DNA of 26,865 nucleotides from JAVBKE01 sp031554215 (GCA_031554215.1 JAVBKF010000117.1:1-26865), one strand, 5' to 3'; shown: positions 1 to 7,465, counted from the first letter of the stretch. The notes: generated from the letters alone by a model not told the origin. Translations and numbers: made by a program.

Positions 1-1198
1 AATCACCATAAACTAGTGCTTTCCCAATTGCTCTAAAGAAAAACTTACCGCACTCTACTTGATGCCCTTTAGCAATGGCAGCTTCTTCGGTAAGTCCAAC
101 ATTCGCACATTCTGGCCTGCTATAAATACATTTTGGCACGAGGTCCGCGTTCATTATAGGCCGTTTTTGACCTGCAAGATGTTCAGCCGCTGTAATCCCT
201 TCATGCGAGGCAACATGTGCCAGTTGTAATCCGCCGATCACATCACCAATCGCATAGAAATGGGGGTCGTTCGTTTGGTAGAATTCATTTACTTGGATAA
301 ATCCTTTCTCAACTACAGCATTTGTCTCTTCAATTCCAAAGCCTTCAGTAACAGCCGATCTGCCTACTGAGACCAATACCTGCTCAGCCGTGTATGTAAC
401 AATTCTGCCTTTCACCTCTGCTGAAATGAAAACCCCATCTGCTGTTTTCTCCAGCGTTTCCACTAAAACTTTTGCCCCTGTTACTGCTTTTATCCGTCTT
501 TTTTTCATTAAACGTAGCATTTCCTTTGAGATGTCCACATCTTCCGTTGGAATGATGCGATCAGCATATTCAAGCACAGTCACTTCAACACCGAAATCTG
601 CCAACAATGAAGCCCACTCAATGCCTATGACACCACCACCGATAATGATCATTGATTGTGGTAATACCTCCAGCTGTAGCGCTTCATCAGAGGTGATAAC
701 CTGGCGACCATCCACAACGAGTCCAGCAAGCGATTTAGGTCTCGAGCCTGTCGCAATGATGCCATACTTCGCTGCCACTACCTCTGTTCCACTAGCCGGG
801 TCATCTACAGCCACTTCGATTCGGACCGGATTCTCTTCGTCCACTGGTTTCAGAATGGTTCCATGTCCCTCAACTACTGCAATGTCACCAGATTTCATCA
901 ATTGCTGAATCCCCTTGTGCAACTGATTGACAACACTGTTTTTTCGTTCCATCACTTTCGCAAAATCGAAACCAACTTCTCCACTCGTCACCCCGAAGTT
1001 TCCGGCGTTTTTTAATGTATGATAGACTTCGGCACTTCTCAGTAAGGCCTTTGAGGGGATACACCCCGCATGAAGACATGTCCCACCTAGCTTTGCTTTC
1101 TCTATTAATGCCACTTTTAAACCGAGTTGACTGGCACGAATAGCGGCAACATAACCACCTGTTCCACCACCTAAAATGACTACATCAACTATTTTCAT
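1..1198 (-). CDS. lpdV: Dihydrolipoyl dehydrogenase, E3 of branched-chain keto-acid dehydrogenase (3' end cut by window edge)
   Basis: FAD-dependent pyridine nucleotide-disulfide oxidoreductase that reoxidises the lipoyl arm of 2-oxo-acid dehydrogenase complexes using NAD+. My reading of the minus strand gives 399 codons with no stop before the left edge. It shows the N-terminal FAD-binding glycines GGGTGG (residues 10-15), the redox-active disulfide CLHAGCIPSK (Cys41, Cys46), the second nucleotide-binding motif IIIGGGVIGIE and the FAD-binding YAIGDV segment. The family is about 470 residues, so roughly the last 70, including the dimer interface with the catalytic His, are missing. The ATG at 1198 follows GGAGAT at a good distance. 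It lies downstream of bcd and buk, as in the Bacillus bkd cluster, so the branched-chain form LpdV is more likely than the pyruvate dehydrogenase E3; that choice rests on context and on resemblance of the N-terminus. Confidence 0.93.
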   Translation of the reverse strand, partial: MKIVDVVILGGGTGGYVAAIRASQLGLKVALIEKAKLGGTCLHAGCIPSKALLRSAEVYHTLKNAGNFGVTSGEVGFDFAKVMERKNSVVNQLHKGIQQLMKSGDIAVVEGHGTILKPVDEENPVRIEVAVDDPASGTEVVAAKYGIIATGSRPKSLAGLVVDGRQVITSDEALQLEVLPQSMIIIGGGVIGIEWASLLADFGVEVTVLEYADRIIPTEDVDISKEMLRLMKKRRIKAVTGAKVLVETLEKTADGVFISAEVKGRIVTYTAEQVLVSVGRSAVTEGFGIEETNAVVEKGFIQVNEFYQTNDPHFYAIGDVIGGLQLAHVASHEGITAAEHLAGQKRPIMNADLVPKCIYSRPECANVGLTEEAAIAKGHQVECGKFFFRAIGKALVYGD

Positions 1199-1384
1199 TA
1201 TGGGATCTCCAATCATTTTTATCATCCATATATACCTATTTATCTATACCGCCGAATCGTAACGGTCCTGCTTCTGGTCAAAAACAATTGAGCTTATCGA
1301 TTCCCCAGAATAAGGTGCTTTTCACCGTTGCCTTGTCATTCCCAACTAGTGAACCCTGCTGTCTAAGTTTCTTCCGGAAAAGCC
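1199..1384 (-). repeat. buk-lpdV intergenic region with repeated short hairpin motif
   Basis: This 186-base spacer carries the 10-base motif GGTGCTTTTC at 1314-1323; a second copy lies at 1394-1403, just inside the 3' end of buk. The first copy is itself a small hairpin (GGTG-CTTTT-CACC, 1314-1326). An 8-bp stem, GGAAAAGC (1376-1383) against GCTTTTCC (1397-1404), places the buk stop codon in its loop. No U-run follows on the minus strand, so this does not look like a terminator, and buk and lpdV may share a transcript. I could not find a convincing promoter for lpdV here. Confidence 0.4.
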
Positions 1385-2482
1385 TTAGCGATTGGTGCTT
1401 TTCCCTTGGTAGACAAGCGCCTTTTCACTACCTTGCATGACACGAAGCACACCGGCAGCCAGTGCTTCAATTTCATATTCACCAGGCTCAATGATCACGG
1501 GGGCAAGAAAATGTATCCGTTCACTAATTTGTGCCATGAGTGCTGTTGACCAAGCGAGCCCACCTGTGAGGATCACCGCATCGACTTTCCCTATGAGAAC
1601 AGTACTTGCTGCGCCAATCTCTTTGGCAATTTGGTAGGCCATTGCTGAGAATATCAGTGAAGCATTTTCATCCCCAGCTTGTATCATCTCTTCAACCAGA
1701 CGGCAATCGCTGGTACCAAAATAACTGACGAGTCCGCCTTCTCCAACTAGCTTTTTCTTAATCGCTTCTTTTGTATACTCACCTGAAAAACAGGCATCTA
1801 TAAGCGATCCCATCGCCACGCTTCCTGCTCGCTCAGGGCTGAAAGGTCCCTCGCCATCAAGCGCATTATTGACATCAACTACACGGCCATGCCGATGAAC
1901 CCCAACGGAAACACCTCCACCAAGATGGGCAACAATCAAACTTAGTTCTTCGTAGGGTTTGCCCAAATCACTGGCAACTTTTCGTGCCATAGCCTTCTGG
2001 TTTAATGCATGAAAGACGCTTGCCCTTGGAAAAAGAGGAGACCCTGAAATCCTTGCCACAGCATCCATCTCATCGACAATCACCGGATCAACAATAAATG
2101 CAGGAATATCATATTGATCACTGAGCATTTTCCCAATTAAGCCGCCTAAATTCGAGGCATGGTGCCCACAGACCCCCTCACGTAAGTCTTTGACCATCAA
2201 ATCGGAAACCTTGTATGTACCGCCTTGAAGTGGGTACAACAGTCCACCGCGCGCTGCAATTGCATCCAATGTTTCTAGCGCAATCCCTGCGTGACTCAGC
2301 GACGTCAATAGCGCTTCTAAGCGAAAATTAAACTGATCATTCAGGTCGTTAAACATCGCTAATTCCTTGCGATCATGATTAATTGCACTATCGAAAACAA
2401 CTAGTTCGTTGTCGTACACAGCTATCTTGGTCGAAGTCGACCCCGGATTGATGACAAGAATCCTGAAATGCTCATTTGGCAT
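1385..2482 (-). CDS. buk: Butyrate kinase
   Basis: Acetokinase-family enzyme that interconverts butyrate (and branched acyl) phosphate plus ADP with the acid plus ATP. The 365 residues match the usual family length. The N-terminal phosphate loop ILVINPGSTSTKIAV is at about residues 8-22, the family segment AHLGGGVSVGVHRHGRVVDVNN follows mid-protein, and the C-terminal domain contains AVILTGGLAWS. The ATG at 2482 follows an AAGGAAGGGG ribosome-binding region. In Bacillus the partner phosphotransacylase Ptb is encoded just upstream of bcd; no ptb is present here. Buk sits between bcd and lpdV, separated by spacers of 201 and 186 bases, which is loose for one operon. The acetate kinase alternative is disfavoured by length and by the butyrate kinase-type motifs. 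Confidence 0.95.
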   Translation of the reverse strand: MPNEHFRILVINPGSTSTKIAVYDNELVVFDSAINHDRKELAMFNDLNDQFNFRLEALLTSLSHAGIALETLDAIAARGGLLYPLQGGTYKVSDLMVKDLREGVCGHHASNLGGLIGKMLSDQYDIPAFIVDPVIVDEMDAVARISGSPLFPRASVFHALNQKAMARKVASDLGKPYEELSLIVAHLGGGVSVGVHRHGRVVDVNNALDGEGPFSPERAGSVAMGSLIDACFSGEYTKEAIKKKLVGEGGLVSYFGTSDCRLVEEMIQAGDENASLIFSAMAYQIAKEIGAASTVLIGKVDAVILTGGLAWSTALMAQISERIHFLAPVIIEPGEYEIEALAAGVLRVMQGSEKALVYQGKSTNR

Positions 2483-2683
2483 CTACACCGTCCCCTTCCT
2501 TATCTAGCAATAACAATTTAATCTGATAAAAAAGAGCTATAGCACTGCGTTGTCGAACAAATAAACAAAAGGGTAGTTGAGACCATACCAAACTAGTCAT
2601 CAAGACCTATTTTGATATTCGTCAAGCTACCACTTGTTCGGAACACAACCGCTCATGACTCGGTATGAGATAACAGTATTATA

Positions 2684-3787
2684 CTATTTTACTCTTCTAC
2701 TAAGGATATTCATTTCATTGACTAGAAACTGACTACGCGACTTACGCACACGTTCAATTCTTTCTTCAGCCATCCGGTCTGCTGCTAAATACGTCGGGAT
2801 ATGATCTCTTTTTGCAATTTCGATGACTTTTTCAATGTTATTGTAAATGGTCTCTACTTTTTTCAGTGCACGCTCTCTGTTATAGCCTTGCAGCTCGTCT
2901 GCCACATTCATGACACCACCAGCATTGATCACATAATCTGGTGCATACAAAATACCCATTTCATGAATCATATCGCCATGCTCTGTTGAGCGTAGTTGGT
3001 TATTCGCAGCACCTGCAATCACTTTTGCTTTCAGTAAAGGAATTGTTTGATCATTGACCGTTGCTCCGAGCGCACATGGTGAATAGATGTCACAATTAAT
3101 GCTATAAATTTCTTCAAGACCAACTGCCTTAGCACCGAATTCATCAACAGCTCTTTTAACTGCTTCCTTGTTAATATCTGTGACAATTAATTTTGCACCT
3201 TCTTCATGTAAATGCTTACAGAGGGAGTAGGCGACATTGCCAACACCTTGGACAGCAATGGTTCTGCCTTCTAATGAATCCGTACCAAAGGCTTCTTTAG
3301 CAGCCGCCTTCATTCCGCGATAAACGCCGTATGCTGTAATTGGCGAAGGATTGCCTGAAGCGCCACCAAATGCCGGTGAAATCCCGGTGACAAAGTTTGT
3401 TTCCTCATGAATAATATCCATATCTTCAACAGTTGTCCCGACATCTTCTGCTGTAATATAACGACCACTCAGTCCTTGAACATATCGCCCAAAGGCACGG
3501 AACATCTCTGGATTTTTATTTTTCTTCGGATCGCCTATAATCACCGTTTTGCCACCACCCAAATTCAGTCCAGCAGCAGCGTTCTTATACGTCATCCCTC
3601 GGGCGAGTCGCAAAGCATCTTCAAATGCTAAATCTTCATTATCATAGGTCCACATTCTCGTACCACCAAGTGCAGGTCCGAGTGTAGTGTCGTGAATAGC
3701 AATAATCGCTTTTAAACCGGAGCTGGAATCATTACAGATGACAACTTGCTCGTAATCATATTTCCCTAAGTACTTAAAAATCTCCAT
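2684..3787 (-). CDS. bcd: Leucine dehydrogenase (branched-chain amino acid dehydrogenase)
   Basis: NAD-dependent oxidative deaminase that converts Leu, Val and Ile to their 2-keto acids and feeds the branched-chain keto-acid dehydrogenase. The protein is 367 residues, the normal length for leucine dehydrogenases. The Glu/Leu/Phe/Val dehydrogenase catalytic segment GLNLGGGKTVIIGDP places the catalytic lysine at residue 80, with a second conserved lysine at 68. The C-terminal Rossmann domain has VQGVGNVA near 177-184 followed by the acidic TDIN. I chose the ATG at 3787, which follows AGAGGGGAAACAATC and gives the family N-terminus MEIFKYLGKYD. The frame stays open 18 codons further upstream, but that extension has no family support. 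A strong sigma-A-type promoter lies upstream at 3908-3936, so bcd is probably the first gene of its transcript, divergent from the DUF2627 gene. Confidence 0.96.
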   Translation of the reverse strand: MEIFKYLGKYDYEQVVICNDSSSGLKAIIAIHDTTLGPALGGTRMWTYDNEDLAFEDALRLARGMTYKNAAAGLNLGGGKTVIIGDPKKNKNPEMFRAFGRYVQGLSGRYITAEDVGTTVEDMDIIHEETNFVTGISPAFGGASGNPSPITAYGVYRGMKAAAKEAFGTDSLEGRTIAVQGVGNVAYSLCKHLHEEGAKLIVTDINKEAVKRAVDEFGAKAVGLEEIYSINCDIYSPCALGATVNDQTIPLLKAKVIAGAANNQLRSTEHGDMIHEMGILYAPDYVINAGGVMNVADELQGYNRERALKKVETIYNNIEKVIEIAKRDHIPTYLAADRMAEERIERVRKSRSQFLVNEMNILSRRVK

Positions 3788-3907
3788 GATTGTTTCCCCT
3801 CTCACTACTGAAGTATTGCTACCAAGCAAGAGAGTAGGCAAAAAATTAGCGTTTTCTTAAAGATCATGCTAATTTTAAAAAAATAGCTACTCTCATTAGT
3901 CAGTAAT

Positions 3908-3936
3908 AGTATACATTGCGCTACTTGGATTGACAA
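3908..3936 (-). promoter_or_regulatory. Predicted sigma-A promoter of bcd
   Basis: On the minus strand TTGTCA (3936-3931) and TATACT (3913-3908) are separated by exactly 17 bases. Each hexamer differs from consensus at one position. It points at bcd, 120 bases downstream. Bacillus bkd operons are typically driven by sigma-54 with the activator BkdR; I saw no TGGCAC-N5-TTGC element in this 237-base intergenic region. A TTCGACA heptamer (3959-3965), identical to a Spo0A box, lies upstream, but a heptamer of this kind is expected a few times by chance in 27 kb. Confidence 0.7.
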
Positions 3937-4024
3937 TAATTTTGATTTTTAGCTGACGTTCGACAGATTTTTACTTTCCGATTGATTCCAGAGTACTTAA
4001 ATATGAATAGATTGGGGCGATTTT

Positions 4025-4261
4025 GTGATCAGATTGATTGCTTTAGTGATGGTTGTCATTCCGGGGATCATTGCCGTGATGGGCTTCACTTGGATGAGGG
4101 ATGCGATTTTCGCCATTTACCACACGCCAATTCATTCGATCATCTTTCAATTTCTTTTCGGATTACTTTTGGCTGTCACTGGCATTTTATTTATCGGAGG
4201 ATTTATTTTTCATCGAGATCAGAAACGCAACAAGGTTGCCAATCGCTTTCGCAGGCAATAA
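4025..4261 (+). CDS. DUF2627 small membrane protein (YqzF-like)
   Basis: A 78-residue protein with two predicted membrane segments, about residues 3-22 and 38-62, and a basic cytoplasmic tail HRDQKRNKVANRFRRQ. The sequence pattern, with MRDAIF in the first half and GGFIFHRDQKRNKV at the end, matches the Bacillales DUF2627 family, whose function is unknown. The start is a GTG at 4025 preceded by a modest GGGGCG; a nearby ATG at 4003 is out of frame. In Bacillus this gene sits beside the glycerophosphodiester phosphodiesterase gene yqiK, and here too the two are neighbours, arranged convergently. It is one of only two complete plus-strand genes in the window. Confidence 0.85.
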   Translation: MIRLIALVMVVIPGIIAVMGFTWMRDAIFAIYHTPIHSIIFQFLFGLLLAVTGILFIGGFIFHRDQKRNKVANRFRRQ

Positions 4262-4314
4262 CCTATTGTCCCGCAAAGGAACCACTCAAATTGACACAAA
4301 TAAGTCGACTAGTT

Positions 4315-4413
4315 CAGCAGAATTGCTGTGCATAGCCGGCTTTATTTATTGCCTACTGCCAAGGAGGAGACATGATGGCAGCATCGTTTAAGCACAGGCG
4401 ACGAACTATGTGA
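4315..4413 (+). other. Hairpin and ribosome-binding site before a 13-codon open frame, 3' of the DUF2627 gene
   Basis: A small hairpin CAGCA-GAAT-TGCTG (4315-4328) is followed by AGCCGGCT and a T-rich stretch, a weak terminator candidate for the DUF2627 transcript. Next comes a consensus AAGGAGGAGA (4361-4370), immediately followed by ATGATG at 4372-4377. The frame from the second ATG runs 12-13 codons and stops with TGA at 4411-4413, overlapping the 3' end of the convergent phosphodiesterase gene. It could be a tiny peptide, a leader, or the start of a gene that has been lost. Confidence 0.25.
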
Positions 4414-5143
4414 CGCGCCTCTGTACCTCAGCTCTCAGTTCAACGGCAAGTGCTACCTCATTTGTTATCACAGCAGCACACTCATTTTCAAAAAGAAATT
4501 GCAACAGTTGTTTTCGATTCACCGTATAGGGCCTGACAGCGATACCAGCTGATTGTGATCGCTCAATGAGTTCGCTTGTCACGAGATTCCGCCGCGGATG
4601 AATAGCTGTTGCACCAAGCGTCCTTGCGTAGTTCCACGGTTCGTACAAACGCTCATTGAAAAGCGGTGCAACTTCGACATCCGCATCTAGCGCATACATT
4701 TTGGCAATTGAATCGTGATTGAAAGATGAAATAATGACGCGATCAACAATTTGATATTGTCGAATCAACGCGAGTACTTTTTCTTCGATTTCACTGTACC
4801 AGTATTGATCTGTTTTCAGTTCAATATTGAGCAATAACTTTGTCCCCTGAAACCAATCGAGTAATTCTGGTAGCATCGGTATTGGCTCTTTATGCTTTTG
4901 AAAAGGCAGACGCTTCCGATGCATTGTTTTTAACTCCGAAGCGGTAAAATCTTGGACCCGTCCACGATTGTTCGTTGTCCGATTAATCGTTTCATCATGG
5001 ATAATCACCAGTTCTCTATCCTTACTGAGGTGTACATCCAGTTCAATGCCATCAGCACCCGCTTCAAATGCTTTCTGAAAAGCAAGCATGGAGTTCTCTG
5101 GGTATTTTGCGGAATAACCGCGATGCGCAAAAATTCGCGTCAT
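4406..5143 (-). CDS. Glycerophosphodiester phosphodiesterase (YqiK/UgpQ type)
   Basis: Cleaves glycerophosphodiesters from phospholipid turnover to sn-glycerol 3-phosphate and an alcohol. The 245-residue TIM-barrel shows the complete GDPD signature: HRG at residues 7-9, PENS shortly after, IELDVH with the metal-binding acidic residues, and the second catalytic region IIHDETINRTTNNRG. Later family segments include LLLNIELKTD and VIISSFNHDSI. There is no signal peptide, so it should be cytoplasmic, unlike secreted GlpQ. The ATG at 5143 follows AGGGGAGATAATAGTC. The position beside the DUF2627 gene matches yqiK-yqzF in Bacillus. The exact substrate cannot be read from the sequence. Confidence 0.92.
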   Translation of the reverse strand: MTRIFAHRGYSAKYPENSMLAFQKAFEAGADGIELDVHLSKDRELVIIHDETINRTTNNRGRVQDFTASELKTMHRKRLPFQKHKEPIPMLPELLDWFQGTKLLLNIELKTDQYWYSEIEEKVLALIRQYQIVDRVIISSFNHDSIAKMYALDADVEVAPLFNERLYEPWNYARTLGATAIHPRRNLVTSELIERSQSAGIAVRPYTVNRKQLLQFLFENECAAVITNEVALAVELRAEVQRRVT

Positions 5144-5322
5144 GACTATTATCTCCCCTAAAACAATTGTTTCTGAACCTTTTGTTTCTTATGATTAGCA
5201 TATGCAGGGGTGAAGGCAACAATCAACCGGATAATGCCACCACGAACTCACGCGATACCAGACACTCGCAGAACGAAAATGGAATCACAATGAGTTCATG
5301 GAGGATTGTCAGATTGACATGC

Positions 5323-5343
5323 CTGAACTTCCCAAAGGTTCAG
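5323..5343. repeat. Inverted repeat downstream of the XRE gene
   Basis: CTGAAC (5323-5328) and GTTCAG (5338-5343) flank a 9-base loop in the spacer between the XRE gene and the phosphodiesterase gene. There is no U-run on either strand, so it is not a clear terminator. It may be a weak transcript-end structure or an operator for the adjacent regulator. The remainder of 5144-5395 shows no gene I can support. Confidence 0.25.
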
Positions 5344-5395
5344 AACGGTACGAAATTGAGCTTCATTATTTCTGGATCACGTACCCATCCCTTTT

Positions 5396-5620
5396 TTAAA
5401 ACTCATCTATATTCTCTATCCTTAACAATTGATTCATATCTTCAATATTCAGTGCTTCAGCAATACGCTCCAAGTGAACGAACGACACATTTTGACGCTT
5501 CTGATTTTTTAATTCGCTGAGTACCGCATGGCGCACATCGCTTCTTCTTGATAGCTCACGCATGCTGATTCCCTCTTTTTCCAGAAGTTCTTCAATTCTT
5601 ACTGTAATCTTCTTACTCAT
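5396..5620 (-). CDS. Small XRE-family (Cro/C1-type) helix-turn-helix regulator
   Basis: A 74-residue single-domain DNA-binding protein. The helix-turn-helix lies at about residues 8-60: VRIEELLEKEGISMRELSRRSD is followed by the recognition-helix region HAVLSELKNQKRQNVSF and the closing LERIAEALNI. This is the short HTH type with no ligand-binding or dimerisation domain. I chose the ATG at 5620, which follows AGGTGATATA. The frame is open 59 codons further upstream, but that would cover the shared promoter region and gives no recognisable protein. It is divergent from the zinc-ribbon gene with 125 bases between start codons, so it may control itself and that neighbour; this is inferred from arrangement only. 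Confidence 0.85.
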   Translation of the reverse strand: MSKKITVRIEELLEKEGISMRELSRRSDVRHAVLSELKNQKRQNVSFVHLERIAEALNIEDMNQLLRIENIDEF

Positions 5621-5671
5621 TATATCACCTGTTCGTAGTATGACCATAGATACAGAATAGATGAAAAGTGA

Positions 5672-5701
5672 TTGCCTAGTGGTACGTAGATATGAGATAA
5701 T
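5672..5701 (+). promoter_or_regulatory. Predicted sigma-A promoter of the zinc-ribbon gene
   Basis: TTGCCT (5672-5677) and GATAAT (5696-5701) are separated by 18 bases, with start of transcription expected near 5708 and the ATG at 5746. It lies in the divergent region shared with the XRE regulator gene. Confidence 0.5.
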
Positions 5702-5745
5702 TAATTTGTAAAAAAAAAGAAATACTGCATAATGGAGGAAGTACC

Positions 5746-6180
5746 ATGACCAAGGTAAATACCAATGAAAACAAGCTGTTTCAATCCAGTTGCACATCCT
5801 TTACAGATCATGAGGAATTTAGAACCTTAATTTGTCCTGAGTGTATACAAGAAAATAGTTTAGACTCACTCTATTGCCGATTTTGTGGACATCAAATTGC
5901 ATCTGATGAAAACAATGTAATTCCAATGAGAAAAGCGAAAAAAGTCGCTCGATTGAAGAAATCGTCTAGTGCGAAAGATCAGAAAATAATGCAAGACACG
6001 CTTAGCCTATTAGTCACAAATTTAGAAACATCTAACCAGTCATCAACCAATGTGATCGTACAAAGTATCCTATTAACACTAGCTAATTGGGAGATAGCAT
6101 TGGCGGAACATCAGCATTCAAACGCCATGATGAAGCAAGAAATTGAATCATACAAACGACTCTTTAAGGTGCATCACTAG
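5746..6180 (+). CDS. Zinc-ribbon protein of unknown function
   Basis: A 144-residue protein I do not recognise. It has a clear CxxC-x10-CxxC zinc ribbon, CPEC at residues 30-33 and CRFCG at 44-48, followed by a basic linker (RKAKKVARLKKSSS, about 61-74). A mostly helical C-terminal half has a hydrophobic stretch near 98-116 (TNVIVQSILLTLANWEIALA) and an acidic/basic helix to the end. There is no signal peptide or clear membrane span. The ATG at 5746 follows GGAGGAAGTACC. It faces the XRE gene head to head and is closed by a strong terminator at 6286-6334. The ribbon may bind nucleic acid or protein; the C-terminal half could be a helical interaction domain. Function is not assigned. Confidence 0.8.
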   Translation: MTKVNTNENKLFQSSCTSFTDHEEFRTLICPECIQENSLDSLYCRFCGHQIASDENNVIPMRKAKKVARLKKSSSAKDQKIMQDTLSLLVTNLETSNQSSTNVIVQSILLTLANWEIALAEHQHSNAMMKQEIESYKRLFKVHH

Positions 6181-6566
6181 TCAGTACCAAAAACGATCGA
6201 TATTGCCCGAAGTGCAGTGACCAGTTGCACATGTGACCCACGCATCAAAGGCTAAGACAATTTAAAGTAGCTTTTGGTTACAACAAAAAAGATGAAGAAT
6301 CCTTCCGTAATCGGAACCATTTCTTCATCTTTTTCTACTGCTACTATCTGGTATTTGAGGCGTGTTTTTTTTAAGAACCATTTGCAACTTTATGCTCAGG
6401 CGTTCCGGCGATAACGAACCCTAGAAAGACTGGGATGATCTAGGAAAACTTGATGAGCACCTAGGTATACGATTCGTTCTCAGTAATTGAGTAGTTTGTC
6501 TACGCACATAGACGAACGCGATAGTCATTTGCAAAAAGCGCTCGCTACTTAAACAAACAGCCTTTC
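6181..6566. other. Intergenic region between the zinc-ribbon gene and spo0A
   Basis: The 386 bases hold the convergent terminator described at 6286-6334. The rest, 6341-6566, shows no open frame with a ribosome-binding site, no further strong hairpin and no recognisable RNA. This is the slot where Bacillus carries yqiG-yqiI; I see no trace of them. Confidence 0.5.
6286..6334. terminator. Bidirectional rho-independent terminator between convergent genes
   Basis: A 14-base perfect inverted repeat pairs AAAAAGATGAAGAA (6286-6299) with TTCTTCATCTTTTT (6321-6334). Inside it is a second short stem, TTCCG/CGGAA (6303-6316). The arms give a U-run in both directions, so it can end the plus-strand zinc-ribbon transcript and the minus-strand spo0A transcript. 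Confidence 0.85.
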
Positions 6567-7367
6567 TTAGCCCACGCGATGTTCCAGACGTAATTTATCC
6601 GCAATCATAGCAATAAACTCACTATTTGTTGGCTTTGCCTTACTCATACTAATCGTATAACCAAACATTTTTGTTAATGAATCGACATTGCCGCGGTTCC
6701 ATGCAACTTCAATTGCATGACGAATTGCCCGCTCGACACGGCTTGGAGTTGTTTTATATTTCTCTGCAATTTGTGGATAAAGTACTTTCGTAATTGAGCC
6801 AAGAATCTCTATGTTATTATAAACAACTGTGATGGCTTCACGGAGATATACGTAGCCTTTTATATGTGCTGGCACACCGACCTCATGAATCACTTTTGTG
6901 ATAAGAATATCTAAATCCTTTGATGATGGTGATGTCTGAACGCTTGTATTTGCAGGTGAAAAAGGCTTAAACGAAGTCTCGGGATTCGTGCCAATTTCCT
7001 GTGTCGCTCTGATTTGCTCAACAAGATGTTCCATGTCAAACGGCTTCATAATAAAGTACGCAGCGCCAAAATTGACAGCCTTCTTCATGACATCCTCTTG
7101 ACCAAAACCAGTCAGCATAATGACTTTCGGCATTTCGCTGCCTTTAGTCTCTCGAAGCTTACGGAGCACTGCAATCCCATCCATATGAGGCATAATGATA
7201 TCAAGCAGCACAACATCAGCTACTGTCTCCTCAAGCAATTTGAGCCCCTCAATACCATTACTCGCGACCCCCACAATTTCCATATCCGCTTGCATGTTGA
7301 CATACTCTTGTATTAACATAATCAACTGCCTGTTATCATCAATCATACATACTTTGATTTTATCCAC
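6567..7367 (-). CDS. spo0A: Sporulation master response regulator Spo0A
   Basis: The phosphorelay output regulator that activates and represses genes at entry into sporulation. The 266 residues match the family. The receiver domain has the acidic pair Asp10-Asp11, phospho-acceptor Asp56 in VVLLDIIMPHMDG, Thr86 and Lys108. A linker at about 125-150 leads to the C-terminal DNA-binding domain, which contains the highly conserved KTTPSRVERAIRHAIEVAW recognition region and ends with MSKAKPTNSEFIAMIADKLRLEHR. The start is GTG at 7367 after GGGGGAAATAAC; it gives the family N-terminus MDKIKVCMIDDN. It follows spoIVB as in Bacillus but has its own promoter, with a terminator closing spoIVB in between. 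A Spo0A box in that promoter suggests autoregulation. Confidence 0.99.
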   Translation of the reverse strand: MDKIKVCMIDDNRQLIMLIQEYVNMQADMEIVGVASNGIEGLKLLEETVADVVLLDIIMPHMDGIAVLRKLRETKGSEMPKVIMLTGFGQEDVMKKAVNFGAAYFIMKPFDMEHLVEQIRATQEIGTNPETSFKPFSPANTSVQTSPSSKDLDILITKVIHEVGVPAHIKGYVYLREAITVVYNNIEILGSITKVLYPQIAEKYKTTPSRVERAIRHAIEVAWNRGNVDSLTKMFGYTISMSKAKPTNSEFIAMIADKLRLEHRVG

Positions 7368-7435
7368 GTTATTTCCCCCAAAAATTGACGAATTTTTCGA
7401 ACAGTACTGATTGCAATTTTAACAACTTTACCCAC

Positions 7436-7465
7436 ATTATTACGAATTCGACAGTAGATTGTCAA
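7436..7465 (-). promoter_or_regulatory. Predicted spo0A promoter with internal Spo0A box
   Basis: On the minus strand a perfect TTGACA (7465-7460) is followed after 18 bases by AATAAT (7441-7436), one mismatch from the -10 consensus. The spacer contains TGTCGAA (7453-7447), an exact Spo0A box. Closer to the gene, the plus strand carries TGACGAA (7386-7392), a box with one mismatch. Binding between -35 and -10 would be expected to block sigma-A polymerase. I did not find a convincing sigma-H promoter, which Bacillus subtilis spo0A also has. Confidence 0.65.

Noticed and set aside
390..908. Open plus-strand frame of 172 codons
   Set aside because: It lies antisense to lpdV, whose motifs and codon pattern are clear; the translated product has low-complexity Ser/Thr-rich sequence and no family features.
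2551..3965. Spo0A-box heptamers TGTCGAA at 2551-2557 and TTCGACA at 3959-3965
   Set aside because: A specific heptamer on either strand is expected about three times by chance in this window, and others occur inside coding sequence; only the one in the spo0A promoter has supporting context.
5167..5520. Open plus-strand frame of 117 codons between the phosphodiesterase and XRE genes
   Set aside because: It has no ribosome-binding site, no recognisable domain, and its 3' third runs antisense to the XRE gene.
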